Source: Comamonas composti DSM 21721 (GTDB lineage Bacteria; Pseudomonadota; Gammaproteobacteria; Burkholderiales; Burkholderiaceae_C). From it: a DNA stretch of 64,000 nt. A program made the position numbers and the translations under genes. How positions within the stretch are numbered: the stretch's first letter is position 1; every line of letters starts with the position of its first letter. Positions 10,301-17,889 of the stretch are shown here, piece after piece. The stretch covers positions 124,001-188,000 of the forward strand of contig NZ_AUCQ01000007.1 in the NCBI RefSeq assembly GCF_000429845.1, read 5' to 3'. The notes under the pieces are model-generated. The model searched no databases and was not told the DNA's origin. It saw only the letters and a program-made list of their open reading frames with translations.

Positions 10301-10821
10301 AAATGCTCTCCGAAGCCGTGCGCAGCCTCAAGAATGGCAAGGAGCCCGACCTGCTCAGCCCGCTGTCGGCATCCACCGACATCAATCTGCATGCGCCCGC
10401 CCTTCTGCCCAACGACTACTGCGGCGATGTGCACCTGCGCCTGTCCTTCTACAAGAAGCTGGCCACGGCCAAGAGCAGCGATCAGATCGATACCTTGCTC
10501 GAGGAGATCGTGGACCGCTTCGGCAAGCTGCCCCCTCAGGCCCAGACGCTCATCGACGTGCACCGCCTGCGCGTTCTGTCCCAGCCCTATGGCGTGACCA
10601 AGGTCGATGCGGCGCCCGGCGTGATCAACATCACCTTCAAGCCCCAGCCGCCCATAGACCCCATGAACATCATTCACCTGATCCAGAAAAACAAGCACAT
10701 CAAGCTGGCCGGCAATGAAAAGCTGCGCGTGGAAAAGCCCCTGGACGACCCCAAGGACAGAGCGCAAATGGTGCGCGACGTGCTGCGCAGCCTGGGCCAG
10801 CCACAGCCCCAGGCCGCTTGA
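7342..10821 (+). CDS. mfd: Transcription-repair coupling factor Mfd
   Basis: A 1159-residue ATP-driven translocase that dislodges stalled RNA polymerase and recruits UvrA. The order is a UvrB-like module (about residues 1-350), the polymerase-interacting domain (about 480-560, HADHGIGRYQGL), then a RecG-like motor with Walker A GDVGFGKTE near residue 638, the DEEH box near 738 and TATPIPRTMGM, and the C-terminal TRCF domain. Length is normal. The start at 7342 has no strong ribosome site in view, but it aligns with the family's first residues. A COG3235-like gene begins 16 bases downstream and serB follows, suggesting a transcription unit. Confidence 0.97.
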   Translation: MDLPKLSPGKRHTLPRPAGSSDALLLAHIGEREKAAGHVTAIVTADAADAQRLIDEIAFFAPGLRCALFPDWETLPYDSFSPHQDLISERLATLWRINQRDKEQGADVVLVPATTALYRLAPPAFLAGYTFEFKTGQKLDEARLKAQLTLAGYQHVSQVVSHGEYAVRGGLIDLFPMGSPHPYRVDLFDDEIDSIRTFDPDTQRSLYPVPEVRLLPGREFPLDEDARAKFRHRWRELLEGDPTKSRIYKDMGAGLVTAGIEYYLPLFFDDTATVFDYLGSDATVVLHGDLEPAFQHFWQDTKERYRLVAGDPERPALAPELLFLSAEQFYTRAKVHAQLALRPGTEDVADSAIFQKLGDLSVVRGAEDPLSRLQKHIAGSAHRILLLAESDGRRESLLDFFRASGVNPPVFDSLVEFQADTQEKIGIATSSLMTGFAWMEQGLDFVTETELFATAPSGRRRRRQEQVSDVESLIKDLSELKVGDPVVHADHGIGRYQGLINMDMGQTTPDGTPALQEFLHLEYAGSAVLYVPVSQLQLISRYTGVSPEDAPLHKLGGTQWEKAKRKAAEQVRDSAAELLNIYARRAARQGHAFRFPAADYEQFVADFGFEETADQRAAIHAVIQDMISPQPMDRLVCGDVGFGKTEVALRAAFVAAMGGKQVAFLAPTTLLAEQHYQTLVDRFSKWPIKVAEVSRFRSGKEITAAVKGIAEGTVDIVVGTHKLLSESTQFKNLGLLIIDEEHRFGVRHKEAMKAMRAEVDVLTLTATPIPRTMGMALEGLRDLSVIATAPQRRLAIKTFVRSESTGVIREAVLRELKRGGQIYFLHNEIETIENRRQKLEEILPEARIAVAHGQMPERELERVMRDFVAQRFNILLCSTIIETGIDVPSANTILMSRADKFGLAQLHQLRGRVGRSHHQAYAYLMVPDLDSLTKQAQQRLEAIQQMEELGSGFYLAMHDLEIRGAGEVLGENQSGNMMEVGFQLYNEMLSEAVRSLKNGKEPDLLSPLSASTDINLHAPALLPNDYCGDVHLRLSFYKKLATAKSSDQIDTLLEEIVDRFGKLPPQAQTLIDVHRLRVLSQPYGVTKVDAAPGVINITFKPQPPIDPMNIIHLIQKNKHIKLAGNEKLRVEKPLDDPKDRAQMVRDVLRSLGQPQPQAA

Positions 10822-10836
10822 CCGATCCGGCGCATC

Positions 10837-11502
10837 ATGTTTCTTGAAGCCTGTCTCGCCTGCGCGGCCCTGGCTCTGGCCCTCTACCTGCGTCCCTGGC
10901 GCATGCTGGCCAGCCGGCCCGGACCCGGCGGGGCCGAGGACCCCGTTGCCTCTGCGCTGATCACACCCTTGCTGGCCGTGCTGGTCCTGCTGCCCTGGAT
11001 CTGGGCCCTGCCCACCCTGCACAAGATGCCGCTGCAACTGCAATGGTCGGCCGCGCCCCTGGTCGTGCTCATGCTGGGCTGGCCTCTGGCCGTGCCGGTG
11101 CTGCTGGCCGTCGGCATGCTGGCCGGCCTGCTCTCGCCATCCCTGGACTGGAGCCACGCCCTGGGCCTGGCCGTGTGGCAGGGCATTGTCCCGGCCACGC
11201 TGGCCATGCTCTGGGGCGCGGGCCTGCGACGCTGGCTGCCCCACCAGATCTTCGTCTACATCCTGGGCCGAGGCTTTGCAGGCACGCTGCTCAGCCTGTT
11301 CGCAGCCGCACTTGCGGCCCAGGCCGCAGGCCATGCGCTGCCTGGCGTGAACGAAGATCTTTCCCGCATCGCCCGCTGGCTCATGGCCTGGGGCGATGCA
11401 GTGACCACGGGCATGTTCACAGCCATCTTCGTGGTGTTCCGCCCCCAGTGGCTGGCCACCTGGTCGGATGCGATTTATCTTCCCCGGCCACCACAGACCT
11501 AG
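10837..11502 (+). CDS. Integral membrane protein, COG3235/CbiM-like
   Basis: A 221-residue protein with about six hydrophobic segments. It resembles the uncharacterised COG3235 membrane proteins, which are distantly related to CbiM-type energy-coupling factor substrate-binding components. The C-terminal half has WGAGLRRWLPHQIFVYILGRGF and a MTGM-like stretch AVTTGMFTAIFVVF, with polar residues between helices. No ATPase or T component is next to it, so transport is not shown. It is tightly linked to mfd upstream and serB downstream, but no functional tie is obvious. The call rests on pattern memory and is moderate. Confidence 0.6.
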   Translation: MFLEACLACAALALALYLRPWRMLASRPGPGGAEDPVASALITPLLAVLVLLPWIWALPTLHKMPLQLQWSAAPLVVLMLGWPLAVPVLLAVGMLAGLLSPSLDWSHALGLAVWQGIVPATLAMLWGAGLRRWLPHQIFVYILGRGFAGTLLSLFAAALAAQAAGHALPGVNEDLSRIARWLMAWGDAVTTGMFTAIFVVFRPQWLATWSDAIYLPRPPQT

Positions 11503-11568
11503 GCCGCTATGGCTATGATCTGCGCCTGAACAGGCCCGGGCCTGCCCCCATTTTTTGATGATCCATCC

Positions 11569-12282
11569 ATGACCGACGTTACCGAATTCGCCCCAGGGCT
11601 CATGATCCGCGGCACCAGGCCTGCTCACAGGCTGGCCGACTACAAGCTCATCGCGTTCGACATGGACTCGACCCTGATCACCATCGAGTGCATTGACGAG
11701 ATCGCCGACGCCACGGGCAAGAAGGCCGAGGTGGCCGCGATCACCGAGGCCACCATGCGCGGCGAGATCACGGACTTCAAGGACAGTTTGCGCCAGCGCG
11801 TGGGCAAGCTGGTGGGCGTGACCGAAGCCGACATGGCCCGCGTGCTGGCCGAACGCCTCAAGCTCTCGCCCGGTGCAGAGACCCTGGTCAAGGCCGCCCA
11901 GGCTGCCGGCCTCAAGGTACTGCTGGTCTCTGGCGGCTTCACCTACTTTGCCGAGCATGTGCGCAGCCTGCTGGGCATCGATTTTGTGCGCGCCAACGTG
12001 CTGGAAGTCCGCAATGGGACACTCACCGGCGGCCTGGTCGAGCAGGCCTGGGGCGATATCTGCGACGGTGCCGAGAAACGCCGTACCCTGCTTGAAGTGG
12101 CCTCGCTGCTGGGCATTCAACCCGAACAATGCATTGCCGTGGGTGACGGCAGCAACGACATCCCCATGATGCAGGCCGCAGGCCTGTCCGTGGCCTACCA
12201 CGCCAAGCCGCGCGTGCGCTCCGAAGCCAAGATCGCCATCAACCAGGGCGGACTGGACAGACTGCTGGAAGTTCTGGGCTGA
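11569..12282 (+). CDS. serB: Phosphoserine phosphatase SerB
   Basis: A 237-residue HAD-superfamily enzyme that releases serine from O-phosphoserine, the last step of serine synthesis. HAD motif I is FDMDSTLI with the nucleophile Asp31 and acid/base Asp33. Motif II lies in LLVSGGFTYF, and motif III/IV in VGDGSNDIPM. The N-terminal ACT-like extension of longer SerB proteins is absent, so it is the short form. It follows the COG3235-like gene by 66 bp on the same strand. CysE, which consumes serine, is about 46 kb away in the window. Confidence 0.95.
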   Translation: MTDVTEFAPGLMIRGTRPAHRLADYKLIAFDMDSTLITIECIDEIADATGKKAEVAAITEATMRGEITDFKDSLRQRVGKLVGVTEADMARVLAERLKLSPGAETLVKAAQAAGLKVLLVSGGFTYFAEHVRSLLGIDFVRANVLEVRNGTLTGGLVEQAWGDICDGAEKRRTLLEVASLLGIQPEQCIAVGDGSNDIPMMQAAGLSVAYHAKPRVRSEAKIAINQGGLDRLLEVLG

Positions 12283-12574
12283 AGCCGCCCCCTGCCGCCA
12301 GCTGCTTCACTATCAATAGCTGAGAGCAGGCTATGGGCTTGCGCCAGCGGCAGTTTTTCTTATCTTTAGAATCGCTGCTCAGCCATCAAGAAACCGGGCC
12401 ACGCAGCGCGCCCGGGCACGCATAACAAACGGCTGCGACAGGCATTTCATGCCTTGGCGATTGAAATACCTCCTCCACCCCTTATGTAACAGCCACGACC
12501 GTTGAACGGCCTGCGGCAGGGCTCCGGCCTTGCCGCGCTCGCTACATGCCCCCTCTCAAGATAGGAAAAACTCC
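12283..12574. other. Intergenic region downstream of serB
   Basis: A 292-bp gap. Near 12312-12345 a weak tatcaatagctg..gcgccagcg pattern may be a decayed family B repeat. No gene, terminator or riboswitch is recognised. The last bases supply the aggaa ribosome site of the next gene. Confidence 0.4.
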
Positions 12575-13030
12575 GTGAAGACTTCGTTTCGCACCACCGC
12601 TTCCGTGATTGCCCTGGCTGTTGCCTCGCTCACCATTCCCTCGCTGGCCCAGGCCAAGCGCATGGGTGGCGGCAAGAGCGTACGACCCGCCTCCATAGGC
12701 AAGGCTCCGGCCAAGCCGGCCACCACAACGCCTGCTGCGACGACCGCCAGCAAACCCGCAGCGGCACCTGCAACCACGCCTGCGGCCGCACCTGCAGCAG
12801 CGCCTGCGGCCGGGCCCAGCATGATGGGCACCATGGGCGCTGCAGCCGTCGGCGCCGTGGCAGGCACCATGGCCGGCAACGCCCTGGCCGGAGGATCGCA
12901 AGACAAGCATGCCGCCAACAAGGAGGCCGAAGCCCAGGCCAAGGCTGCGGAAGCCGAAGCCGCCGAGTTGCAGCGCAAGGCCGATGAAGCCAAGGCCAAG
13001 GCCGAAGCTGCCCGCGCAGCAATCAGGTAA
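12575..13030 (+). CDS. Secreted Ala/Pro/Lys-rich low-complexity protein, GTG start
   Basis: A 151-residue protein of unknown function. A GTG start at 12575 is chosen because agga lies eight bases upstream and because residues 1-26 then form a clean signal peptide ending LAQA. After cleavage the sequence KRMGGGKS resembles the N-terminus of bacterial Tim44-like proteins, but the Tim44 domain is missing. A Pro/Ala/Thr-rich linker (about residues 45-85), a Gly/Ala-rich hydrophobic stretch (about 86-110, possibly membrane-associating) and a Lys/Glu/Ala coiled coil (about 112-151) follow. It is probably periplasmic or membrane-attached. Confidence 0.65.
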   Translation: MKTSFRTTASVIALAVASLTIPSLAQAKRMGGGKSVRPASIGKAPAKPATTTPAATTASKPAAAPATTPAAAPAAAPAAGPSMMGTMGAAAVGAVAGTMAGNALAGGSQDKHAANKEAEAQAKAAEAEAAELQRKADEAKAKAEAARAAIR

Positions 13031-13092
13031 ACCCCATCAGGCCAGCGCCTGCCGCCAATGCCTGCTGCGCGCTCATGCCGCAGGCATTGCGC

Positions 13093-13335
13093 CTAGCAGG
13101 CGCATCCATTTCCCGGCCCGCCATCGGCCTCACGCAAAGGCCCGAGCAGGTGCGATAAGCCGTTGTGGTCAAGCTCATGCATCAAGCCCAGCAAACGGCC
13201 CAGTTCCCCCTTGGGAAAGCCCTGGCGCGCGAACCAGTTCAGATAATTTCCCGGCAAGTCGGCAAGCAAACGCCCCTGGTATTTTCCATAGGGCATGCGT
13301 ACGCGTACCAGTTGCAGCAACATCTCAGAGTCCAT
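13093..13335 (-). CDS. DUF3820 family protein
   Basis: An 80-residue protein with the DUF3820 signature: a start MDSEMLLQLVRVRMPYGKYQG followed by LLADLPGNYLNWFARQGFPKGELGRLL. Members are small, widespread in proteobacteria, and their role is not established. The gene converges on the low-complexity protein gene and is divergent from the MetQ-like gene. It ends NGCAC with two terminal cysteines. Confidence 0.75.
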   Translation of the reverse strand: MDSEMLLQLVRVRMPYGKYQGRLLADLPGNYLNWFARQGFPKGELGRLLGLMHELDHNGLSHLLGPLREADGGPGNGCAC

Positions 13336-13529
13336 GGAGTTATCGTAAATGGGTGTTCGAGATTTTTTGCATGAAAAACCACATCCTTATAACCAAATAG
13401 CCAAATTGTTGGATAAACCCCGGATCACAGGCACTAGACTAGTGGCCAACGGTACCGCAGCTCCGTTTTCAAACAATGGATTGACGCGGTTCTTTTTTAC
13501 AGCCATTTGTTGAAGAAAGTTCTACGGTC

Positions 13530-14315
13530 ATGATCAAGAAAGCCCTTTCCGCCATTGCCATCGCCGCGCTGGCACTGTCCGCCCAGGCCGCCGATGTGCT
13601 CAAGGTCGGCGCCACGGCCGTGCCTCATGCGGAAATCCTCAACCATGTCAAACCTGCCTTGAAGGCCCAGGGCATCGATCTGCAGGTCAAGGAGTTCAGC
13701 GACTATGTGCAGCCCAATGCCGCTGTGCAGGACAAGCAGCTCGACGCCAACTTCTTCCAGCACCAGCCCTATCTGGACAGCTACAACAGGGATCGCAAGA
13801 CAACGCTGGTCGCGGTCCCCAATGGCAAGATCCATGTCGAGCCCTTCGGCGCCTATTCGAGCAAGATCAAGAACCTCAAGGATTTGAAGGATGGCGCCAC
13901 CATTGCCATCCCCAACGACCCGTCAAACGGTGGCCGCGCCCTGATTCTGCTGGCCAAGCAGGGGCTGATCGAGCTCAAGGACCCCAAGAGCCTGACGCCC
14001 ACGCCGCTGGACATCGCCAAGAACCCCAAGAAGCTCAAGTTCAAGGAGCTTGAGGCCCCCCTGCTGCCCCGGGCCTTGAACGACGTGGAGATCGCCTTGA
14101 TCAACACCAACTACGCCATCGAGGCCAAGCTCAACCCCACCAAGGATGCGCTGTTCATCGAAGGCGCGGACTCGCCCTATACCAACATCGTGGTCGCACG
14201 CCAGGACCACGCCAACGATGCCAGCATCACCAAGCTGATCAATGCACTGCGCACCCCCGAGATGAAGAAGTTCATTCTTGAGAAGTACAAGGGTGCTGTG
14301 GTTCCGGCGTTCTAA
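13530..14315 (+). CDS. MetQ/NlpA family substrate-binding protein
   Basis: A 261-residue periplasmic binding protein of the methionine ABC transporter family. The signal peptide is residues 1-20 (ends SAQA). The mature part begins ADVLKVGATAVPHAEIL and has the family segments FFQHQPYLDSYNR, PFGAYSSKIKNLKDLKDG and AIPNDPSNGGRALILL. There is no lipobox cysteine, so unlike E. coli MetQ it should be soluble in the periplasm. No metN (ATPase) or metI (permease) lies next to it, so it is an orphan here and must use a transporter encoded elsewhere. Methionine as ligand is inferred from family only. Confidence 0.88.
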   Translation: MIKKALSAIAIAALALSAQAADVLKVGATAVPHAEILNHVKPALKAQGIDLQVKEFSDYVQPNAAVQDKQLDANFFQHQPYLDSYNRDRKTTLVAVPNGKIHVEPFGAYSSKIKNLKDLKDGATIAIPNDPSNGGRALILLAKQGLIELKDPKSLTPTPLDIAKNPKKLKFKELEAPLLPRALNDVEIALINTNYAIEAKLNPTKDALFIEGADSPYTNIVVARQDHANDASITKLINALRTPEMKKFILEKYKGAVVPAF

Positions 14316-14371
14316 GAACGTGTTCACGATCTTCTCGCGGCGCGCCTGCGTAGAGATCGTGAACACGCTCT
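14315..14371. repeat. Family A palindromic repeat, short form
   Basis: The arms agaacgtgttcacgatct (from 14315) and gagatcgtgaacacgctct (14353-14371) form an 18-19 bp inverted repeat with one mismatch around a 20-base spacer. The left arm starts at the last base of the metQ-like stop codon. A near-identical copy with perfect arms is at 45572-45628. Confidence 0.85.
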
Positions 14372-14396
14372 AAACCACGGCCCCAGCTCCCTCAGC

Positions 14397-14427
14397 AAAA
14401 AGCGCTGCCTTCTAGCAGCGCTTTTTT
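14397..14427. terminator. Bidirectional intrinsic terminator
   Basis: An 8-bp stem agcgctgc/gcagcgct (14401-14408 and 14415-14422) with a six-base loop is flanked by an A-run on the left and a T-run on the right. It can therefore end both the MetQ-like transcript and the convergent EamA transcript. Confidence 0.85.
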
Positions 14428-14448
14428 CATGCTCCGCGTCCGGCAGCT

Positions 14449-15372
14449 TCAAGCCCGGCCAGCTTCGGATGCGGGATCGAGTTCAGCTTCGGGTGCAGGC
14501 TTGCTCTCCTCACCCGGCCTGCTGATGGCACTGCCCATGGCGGCAGCCATGATGCAGGCGATGGCCAGCCATTGGGGGCCGCTGAGCTGCTCGTTCAACA
14601 GCAGCATGCCCATCAGCGCGGCCACGGCGGGCTCGGTCGCGAGGGCAATGCCAAAGGTCGCCGCAGGCAAGCGGCGCAAGGCCAGCATCTCCAGCGAATA
14701 AGGCAAGGCACTGGAGATCGCGGCCACGAAAAGACCGAACAGCAAAATGGAGGGCTCCAGCAGCTTGGCTCCGGCCTGGACCACGCCGACCGGCACCACG
14801 ACCAGGGCTGCGCACAACAAGCCCAGCGAAACCGCCTGGCCGCTGGGGATGGCACCCAGTCGCCGGCCCAGCACGATATAGAGCGCCCAGCACACGGCCG
14901 CGCCTGCCGCGCAGGCCATGCCCAGGGGATCAAGAGAGACGGCCCCCTGGCCGCCGAGCACGCCGAAAGGCAGGATCAGGGCCAGCCCCAGCACGGCCAG
15001 GGCCAGCCAGACAAAGTCCACGGGACGGCGCGAGTGGTAGATGGCCACGGCCAGCGGCCCCGAGAACTCGATGGCCACGGCCAGACCGAACGGAATGCTG
15101 CGCAAGGCCATGTAGAACAGCAGGTTCATGAGCCCGAGAGCCACGCCAAAACGCAGCAAGGCCCAGGCCTGGGCCTTCTTGAGCGGCCAGCGCCAGGGCC
15201 GCCAGATGGCGACCAGAATCATCGCCGCAAACCCCACCCGCAAGGCCGATGTTCCTTGCGCCCCGAGAACGGGGAACAATTGCTTGGCCAGCGAGGTCCC
15301 CACGCCCAAAGAGCTGACCGAGCCCAGTACCGCCAGCAGCGGCCAGGCCTTATTCCATGTGCTTTTTTCCAT
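14449..15372 (-). CDS. EamA/DMT family transporter (RhtA-like)
   Basis: A 307-residue inner-membrane exporter with ten predicted helices arranged as two EamA repeats. Examples are MNLLFYMALRSIPFGLAVAIEFSGPLAVA in repeat one and LPYSLEMLALRRLPAATFGIALATEPAVAALMG in repeat two, the latter characteristic of RhtA-like threonine/homoserine exporters. The start at 15372 (MEKSTWNK) places the first helix normally; an upstream ATG would add 32 untypical residues. It is divergent from an Lrp-type regulator 85 bp away, so amino-acid-responsive control of export is likely. Substrate is inferred from family. Confidence 0.88.
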   Translation of the reverse strand: MEKSTWNKAWPLLAVLGSVSSLGVGTSLAKQLFPVLGAQGTSALRVGFAAMILVAIWRPWRWPLKKAQAWALLRFGVALGLMNLLFYMALRSIPFGLAVAIEFSGPLAVAIYHSRRPVDFVWLALAVLGLALILPFGVLGGQGAVSLDPLGMACAAGAAVCWALYIVLGRRLGAIPSGQAVSLGLLCAALVVVPVGVVQAGAKLLEPSILLFGLFVAAISSALPYSLEMLALRRLPAATFGIALATEPAVAALMGMLLLNEQLSGPQWLAIACIMAAAMGSAISRPGEESKPAPEAELDPASEAGRA

Positions 15373-15457
15373 GGCGCATACGATAGGGCAAGCTCGCTCT
15401 GGGTTTCGCTTGTTTCGCACCTTATTCCTGCAATTTCCGCTCGCTTTTGCACGCCCC

Positions 15458-15976
15458 ATGTCCACCATTGCTCTTGATGCCTTTGACTACGCCATTCTTG
15501 GACTGCTGCAGCGCGACAACCAGATGCCCCAAAGAGAGATCGCCACGCAGGTCCATCTGTCTGCCCCCGCCGTGCAGCGGCGCATACGCAGGCTCCAGGA
15601 CCTGGGCGTGATCAGCGCCAATGTGGCGGTGCTCAATCCCAGCCTGCTGGGCCTGCCGCTGACGGTTCTCGTGAGCGTCCAGTTGCTGGATGAGCGCCCC
15701 CAGGCAAGTCTTGCCTTTCGGGCGCGCGTGCAGGCGGAGCCCGCCGTGCAGCAGTGCTATTACGTGACCGGCGAAAGCGACTACATGCTGGTGATCACGG
15801 CTGCCGACATGCACGACTACCAGGCACTGGCAAGCCGACTGTTTGCCGCAGACCACAACATCCGGCGTTATACGAGCTCAATTGCAATGGAACGCATCAA
15901 AACAGGATTACAGCTAGCACTTCCATCGAGTTCTTCACATAATGAAACAAACACAAGAGAGGGAATCCAGCCATGA
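15458..15976 (+). CDS. Lrp/AsnC family transcriptional regulator
   Basis: A 172-residue regulator. The N-terminal helix-turn-helix (residues about 5-60) reads LDAFDYAILGLLQRDNQM and LSAPAVQRRIRRLQDLGVI. The C-terminal RAM/AsnC domain contains VQQCYYVTGESDYMLVI. The start at 15458 is the family-typical one. It is divergent from the EamA exporter and shares a 4-base overlap (atga) with the next small gene, implying co-translation. The last 20 residues form a Ser/Asn/Thr-rich tail beyond the RAM domain. The ligand is probably an amino acid (inferred). Confidence 0.92.
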   Translation: MSTIALDAFDYAILGLLQRDNQMPQREIATQVHLSAPAVQRRIRRLQDLGVISANVAVLNPSLLGLPLTVLVSVQLLDERPQASLAFRARVQAEPAVQQCYYVTGESDYMLVITAADMHDYQALASRLFAADHNIRRYTSSIAMERIKTGLQLALPSSSSHNETNTREGIQP

Positions 15977-16290
15977 GTTCTGCCAAACCCAATCCATCCC
16001 AAGACAATATGGCCAGCCTGGTCGCGCTGCGCACCCTGGACAAATACGAGCGCGATTACTACCCCAAGCGCGACCGCATCACGATTGCCTTTCGTGGCGA
16101 CCTGGCCGAGCGCTTCAACTACGACAAGATCCAGCCGCTGTCCGAAGCCCAGCGCCATGACAACCAGGTGGTCATCCAGGGCAAGAGCCAGAAGACCGGT
16201 GAGACACAGCACTACTGCATCGAATGCAATAGCTGGAGCCTGATCGAGGTCGTGGGCGTGTGGCAGACCAGCCAGGCCTCAGCCGAGTGA
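15973..16290 (+). CDS. Small protein of unknown function coupled to the Lrp gene
   Basis: A 105-residue soluble protein, start ATG at 15973 overlapping the Lrp stop by four bases, with gagagggaa upstream as ribosome site. It is charged in the middle (DKYERDYYPKRDRITIAF) and has a C-terminal segment with two cysteines, HYCIECNSWSLIEVVGVW. I do not recognise a family. Translational coupling and a good ribosome site support a real gene. Its coupling suggests a role with the regulator or the exporter, but nothing shows which. Confidence 0.6.
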   Translation: MSSAKPNPSQDNMASLVALRTLDKYERDYYPKRDRITIAFRGDLAERFNYDKIQPLSEAQRHDNQVVIQGKSQKTGETQHYCIECNSWSLIEVVGVWQTSQASAE

Positions 16291-16449
16291 TTCACTGACC
16301 AGCTGCGCCATGACTGTGCCGGCTGCACAGGGCATGCGCCCGTGCAGCCGGCATGCTGTTTGCCTCGCATGGGTCAGGCCCGATCGATGGCACAGGCACA
16401 GCGGCTTCAGCCCGGGGCAGCAGCGAGACAGCCCACGCCGGACAACTGA

Positions 16450-16536
16450 TTTGATAGCTGCCAGCGCCCGCCAGCATTGAATCTCAAATGAAAAACCCTT
16501 GAGATCGAGGCGAATCAAGCGCTGGCAGCTATCAAA
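16450..16536. repeat. Family B repeat, long form with perfect 18-bp arms
   Basis: The arms tttgatagctgccagcgc (16450-16467) and its exact reverse complement (16519-16536) enclose 51 bases that hold a smaller tctcaa/ttgaga hairpin. The element ends three bases before the DUF2721 stop codon. Confidence 0.85.
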
Positions 16537-16539
16537 ATA

Positions 16540-17043
16540 TCAAGCGCCCGGGTTTTCGGTATCGCGCCTGATCACGCGCACGGCGTCCCGCACCTTGGTC
16601 AGCATGTGAAAGTCCAGCAGCCGGGTGGCCATGACCGTTTCCCAGAGAAAGCAGGCCAGGGCCATGAGAAACATGGCCACGCCCAGCAAAAAGCCCAGCA
16701 CCGCATAGCCGTGGCCGTTGATGCCATAGGCCTCGCCCAGGAACAGCAGCGCAATCGTGAGCCCTATGCAAAAGCCGCAGACCGTGAGCAGCCCTATGCA
16801 GACATTGGCCAGGCGCCCGCGCTTGCGCAGAAAGTGCAGCTCGGTGAGGCTGCGCGCAATGAACTCCTCTTCCTGGGGCTGGCGCAACATCTCCTCGAGC
16901 TTGCGCGCCCTGTCGATGATGCGCGCCAGCCGCCCCGCAACGGCGCCAATCATGCCGGCCACGGCAGTCAGAAAAAACACGGGGGCCAACGCCAGCTGAA
17001 TGCTGTGGGTCACGGTATCGGCATCAAGCGACCAATTGATCAT
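16540..17043 (-). CDS. DUF2721 domain membrane protein
   Basis: A 167-residue inner-membrane protein starting MINWSLDADTVTHSIQLALAPVFFLTAVAG. Three hydrophobic segments (about residues 15-35, 78-100 and 108-135) and a charged helix between the first two (ARIIDRARKLEEMLRQ) match DUF2721. The family function is unknown. The start at 17043 removes a long Arg-rich run without homology. A perfect palindrome at 17082-17095 sits just upstream of the start, and a family B repeat abuts the 3' end. Confidence 0.82.
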   Translation of the reverse strand: MINWSLDADTVTHSIQLALAPVFFLTAVAGMIGAVAGRLARIIDRARKLEEMLRQPQEEEFIARSLTELHFLRKRGRLANVCIGLLTVCGFCIGLTIALLFLGEAYGINGHGYAVLGFLLGVAMFLMALACFLWETVMATRLLDFHMLTKVRDAVRVIRRDTENPGA

Positions 17044-17081
17044 GCAAGTCTCTGCGAACGGAATCTGCGAACAGCCCGTAT

Positions 17082-17095
17082 TGTGAGGCCTCACA
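17082..17095. promoter_or_regulatory. Perfect 14-bp palindrome upstream of DUF2721 gene, candidate operator
   Basis: The sequence tgtgaggcctcaca is an exact palindrome about 40 bp upstream of the minus-strand start at 17043. Position and symmetry suit a dimeric regulator. The rest of the 17044-17365 gap shows a further 7-bp hairpin at 17100-17117 and no gene. Confidence 0.35.
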
Positions 17096-17365
17096 GAGGG
17101 CAGGCGCCGACGCCTGCGCCTGTGCTGCCCCTGCCCTGCGCCAGCCGGGGCCGATGCGCGGCAGAGCACCAGAGTTTCCCCAGCCGCGCTGGACAAGCAT
17201 GTGGACAAGTTGCGGCCAACGCCCTTCTTTCTCCGCAAGTCGTTGATTTTCAAGGGAGCCGGATGATCTGCCACAAAAACAGGCAACAGCCGCGAGCCAC
17301 AGGCAGAGCAGGTCTTTTGGAAAAGGCGGTACAACCGCAGGTTTCAGAACCAGACCCGGACCGCC

Positions 17366-17659
17366 ATGGACTCCTCTTTTGCGCCCCCATTCTTCATCGC
17401 CAAGCTCAGCCCCAGTGAGCAGCAGGTCGACGCCTGGGCCGACCAGTCCCTGCTGGATTCCCTGGAGCAAGGCGGCGTGGACTGGCCCAGCTCCTGCCGC
17501 AACGGCACTTGCCGCACCTGCCTGGGGCAGCTGGTTTCGGGCAAGGTGCGCTACGAGATCGACTGGCCGGGACTGTCGCCCGAGGAGCTGGAGCAAGGCT
17601 GCGTCCTGCCCTGTGTGGCCTACCCCGAAGAAGACCTGGTGCTCGAGGACCCGCTGTGA
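17366..17659 (+). CDS. Plant-type 2Fe-2S ferredoxin
   Basis: A 97-residue one-electron carrier. The cluster ligands are visible as Cys44, Cys49 and Cys52 (CRNGTCRTC) and Cys83 (VLPCVAYP), the spacing of the chloroplast-type [2Fe-2S] domain. It stands alone, with no reductase next to it. The partner is unknown; small ferredoxins of this kind often serve oxygenases or biosynthetic enzymes. RibB begins about 230 bp downstream on the same strand. Confidence 0.88.
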   Translation: MDSSFAPPFFIAKLSPSEQQVDAWADQSLLDSLEQGGVDWPSSCRNGTCRTCLGQLVSGKVRYEIDWPGLSPEELEQGCVLPCVAYPEEDLVLEDPL

Positions 17660-17889
17660 ACGCGGGCGCAAAACCTTTGCGGGCTTGATCCAGTACCCGG
17701 CCGCCGGCCTTGCGCTCGACTAGAATGAGCGCTTTGCGCAAGACCACGGCAGATCTTGATGGTCAACAGCAATGGCGGCCGCGCCGCATCACACGTTCTT
17801 TGTCAGCCTTTCTTGACCCGCCTCTGGCCGGAGCAAGCCGGCGCGTGTGCTGCGCACCTGCGAGGCCGGTCTTCTTGAAAAGGCATGAC

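Noticed and set aside
10159-12201. 680-codon minus-strand open frame across mfd, the COG3235-like gene and serB
   Set aside because: It is antisense to three plausible genes and rich in His, Gln and Gly as expected from reversed GC-rich codons.
13432-13444. cactag-a-ctagtg palindrome upstream of the MetQ-like gene as an operator
   Set aside because: The arms are only six bases, which is weak by chance standards, and its position fits no recognised regulator.
17660-17889. Possible FMN riboswitch upstream of ribB
   Set aside because: None of the conserved RFN-element blocks is visible in the leader on the plus strand.
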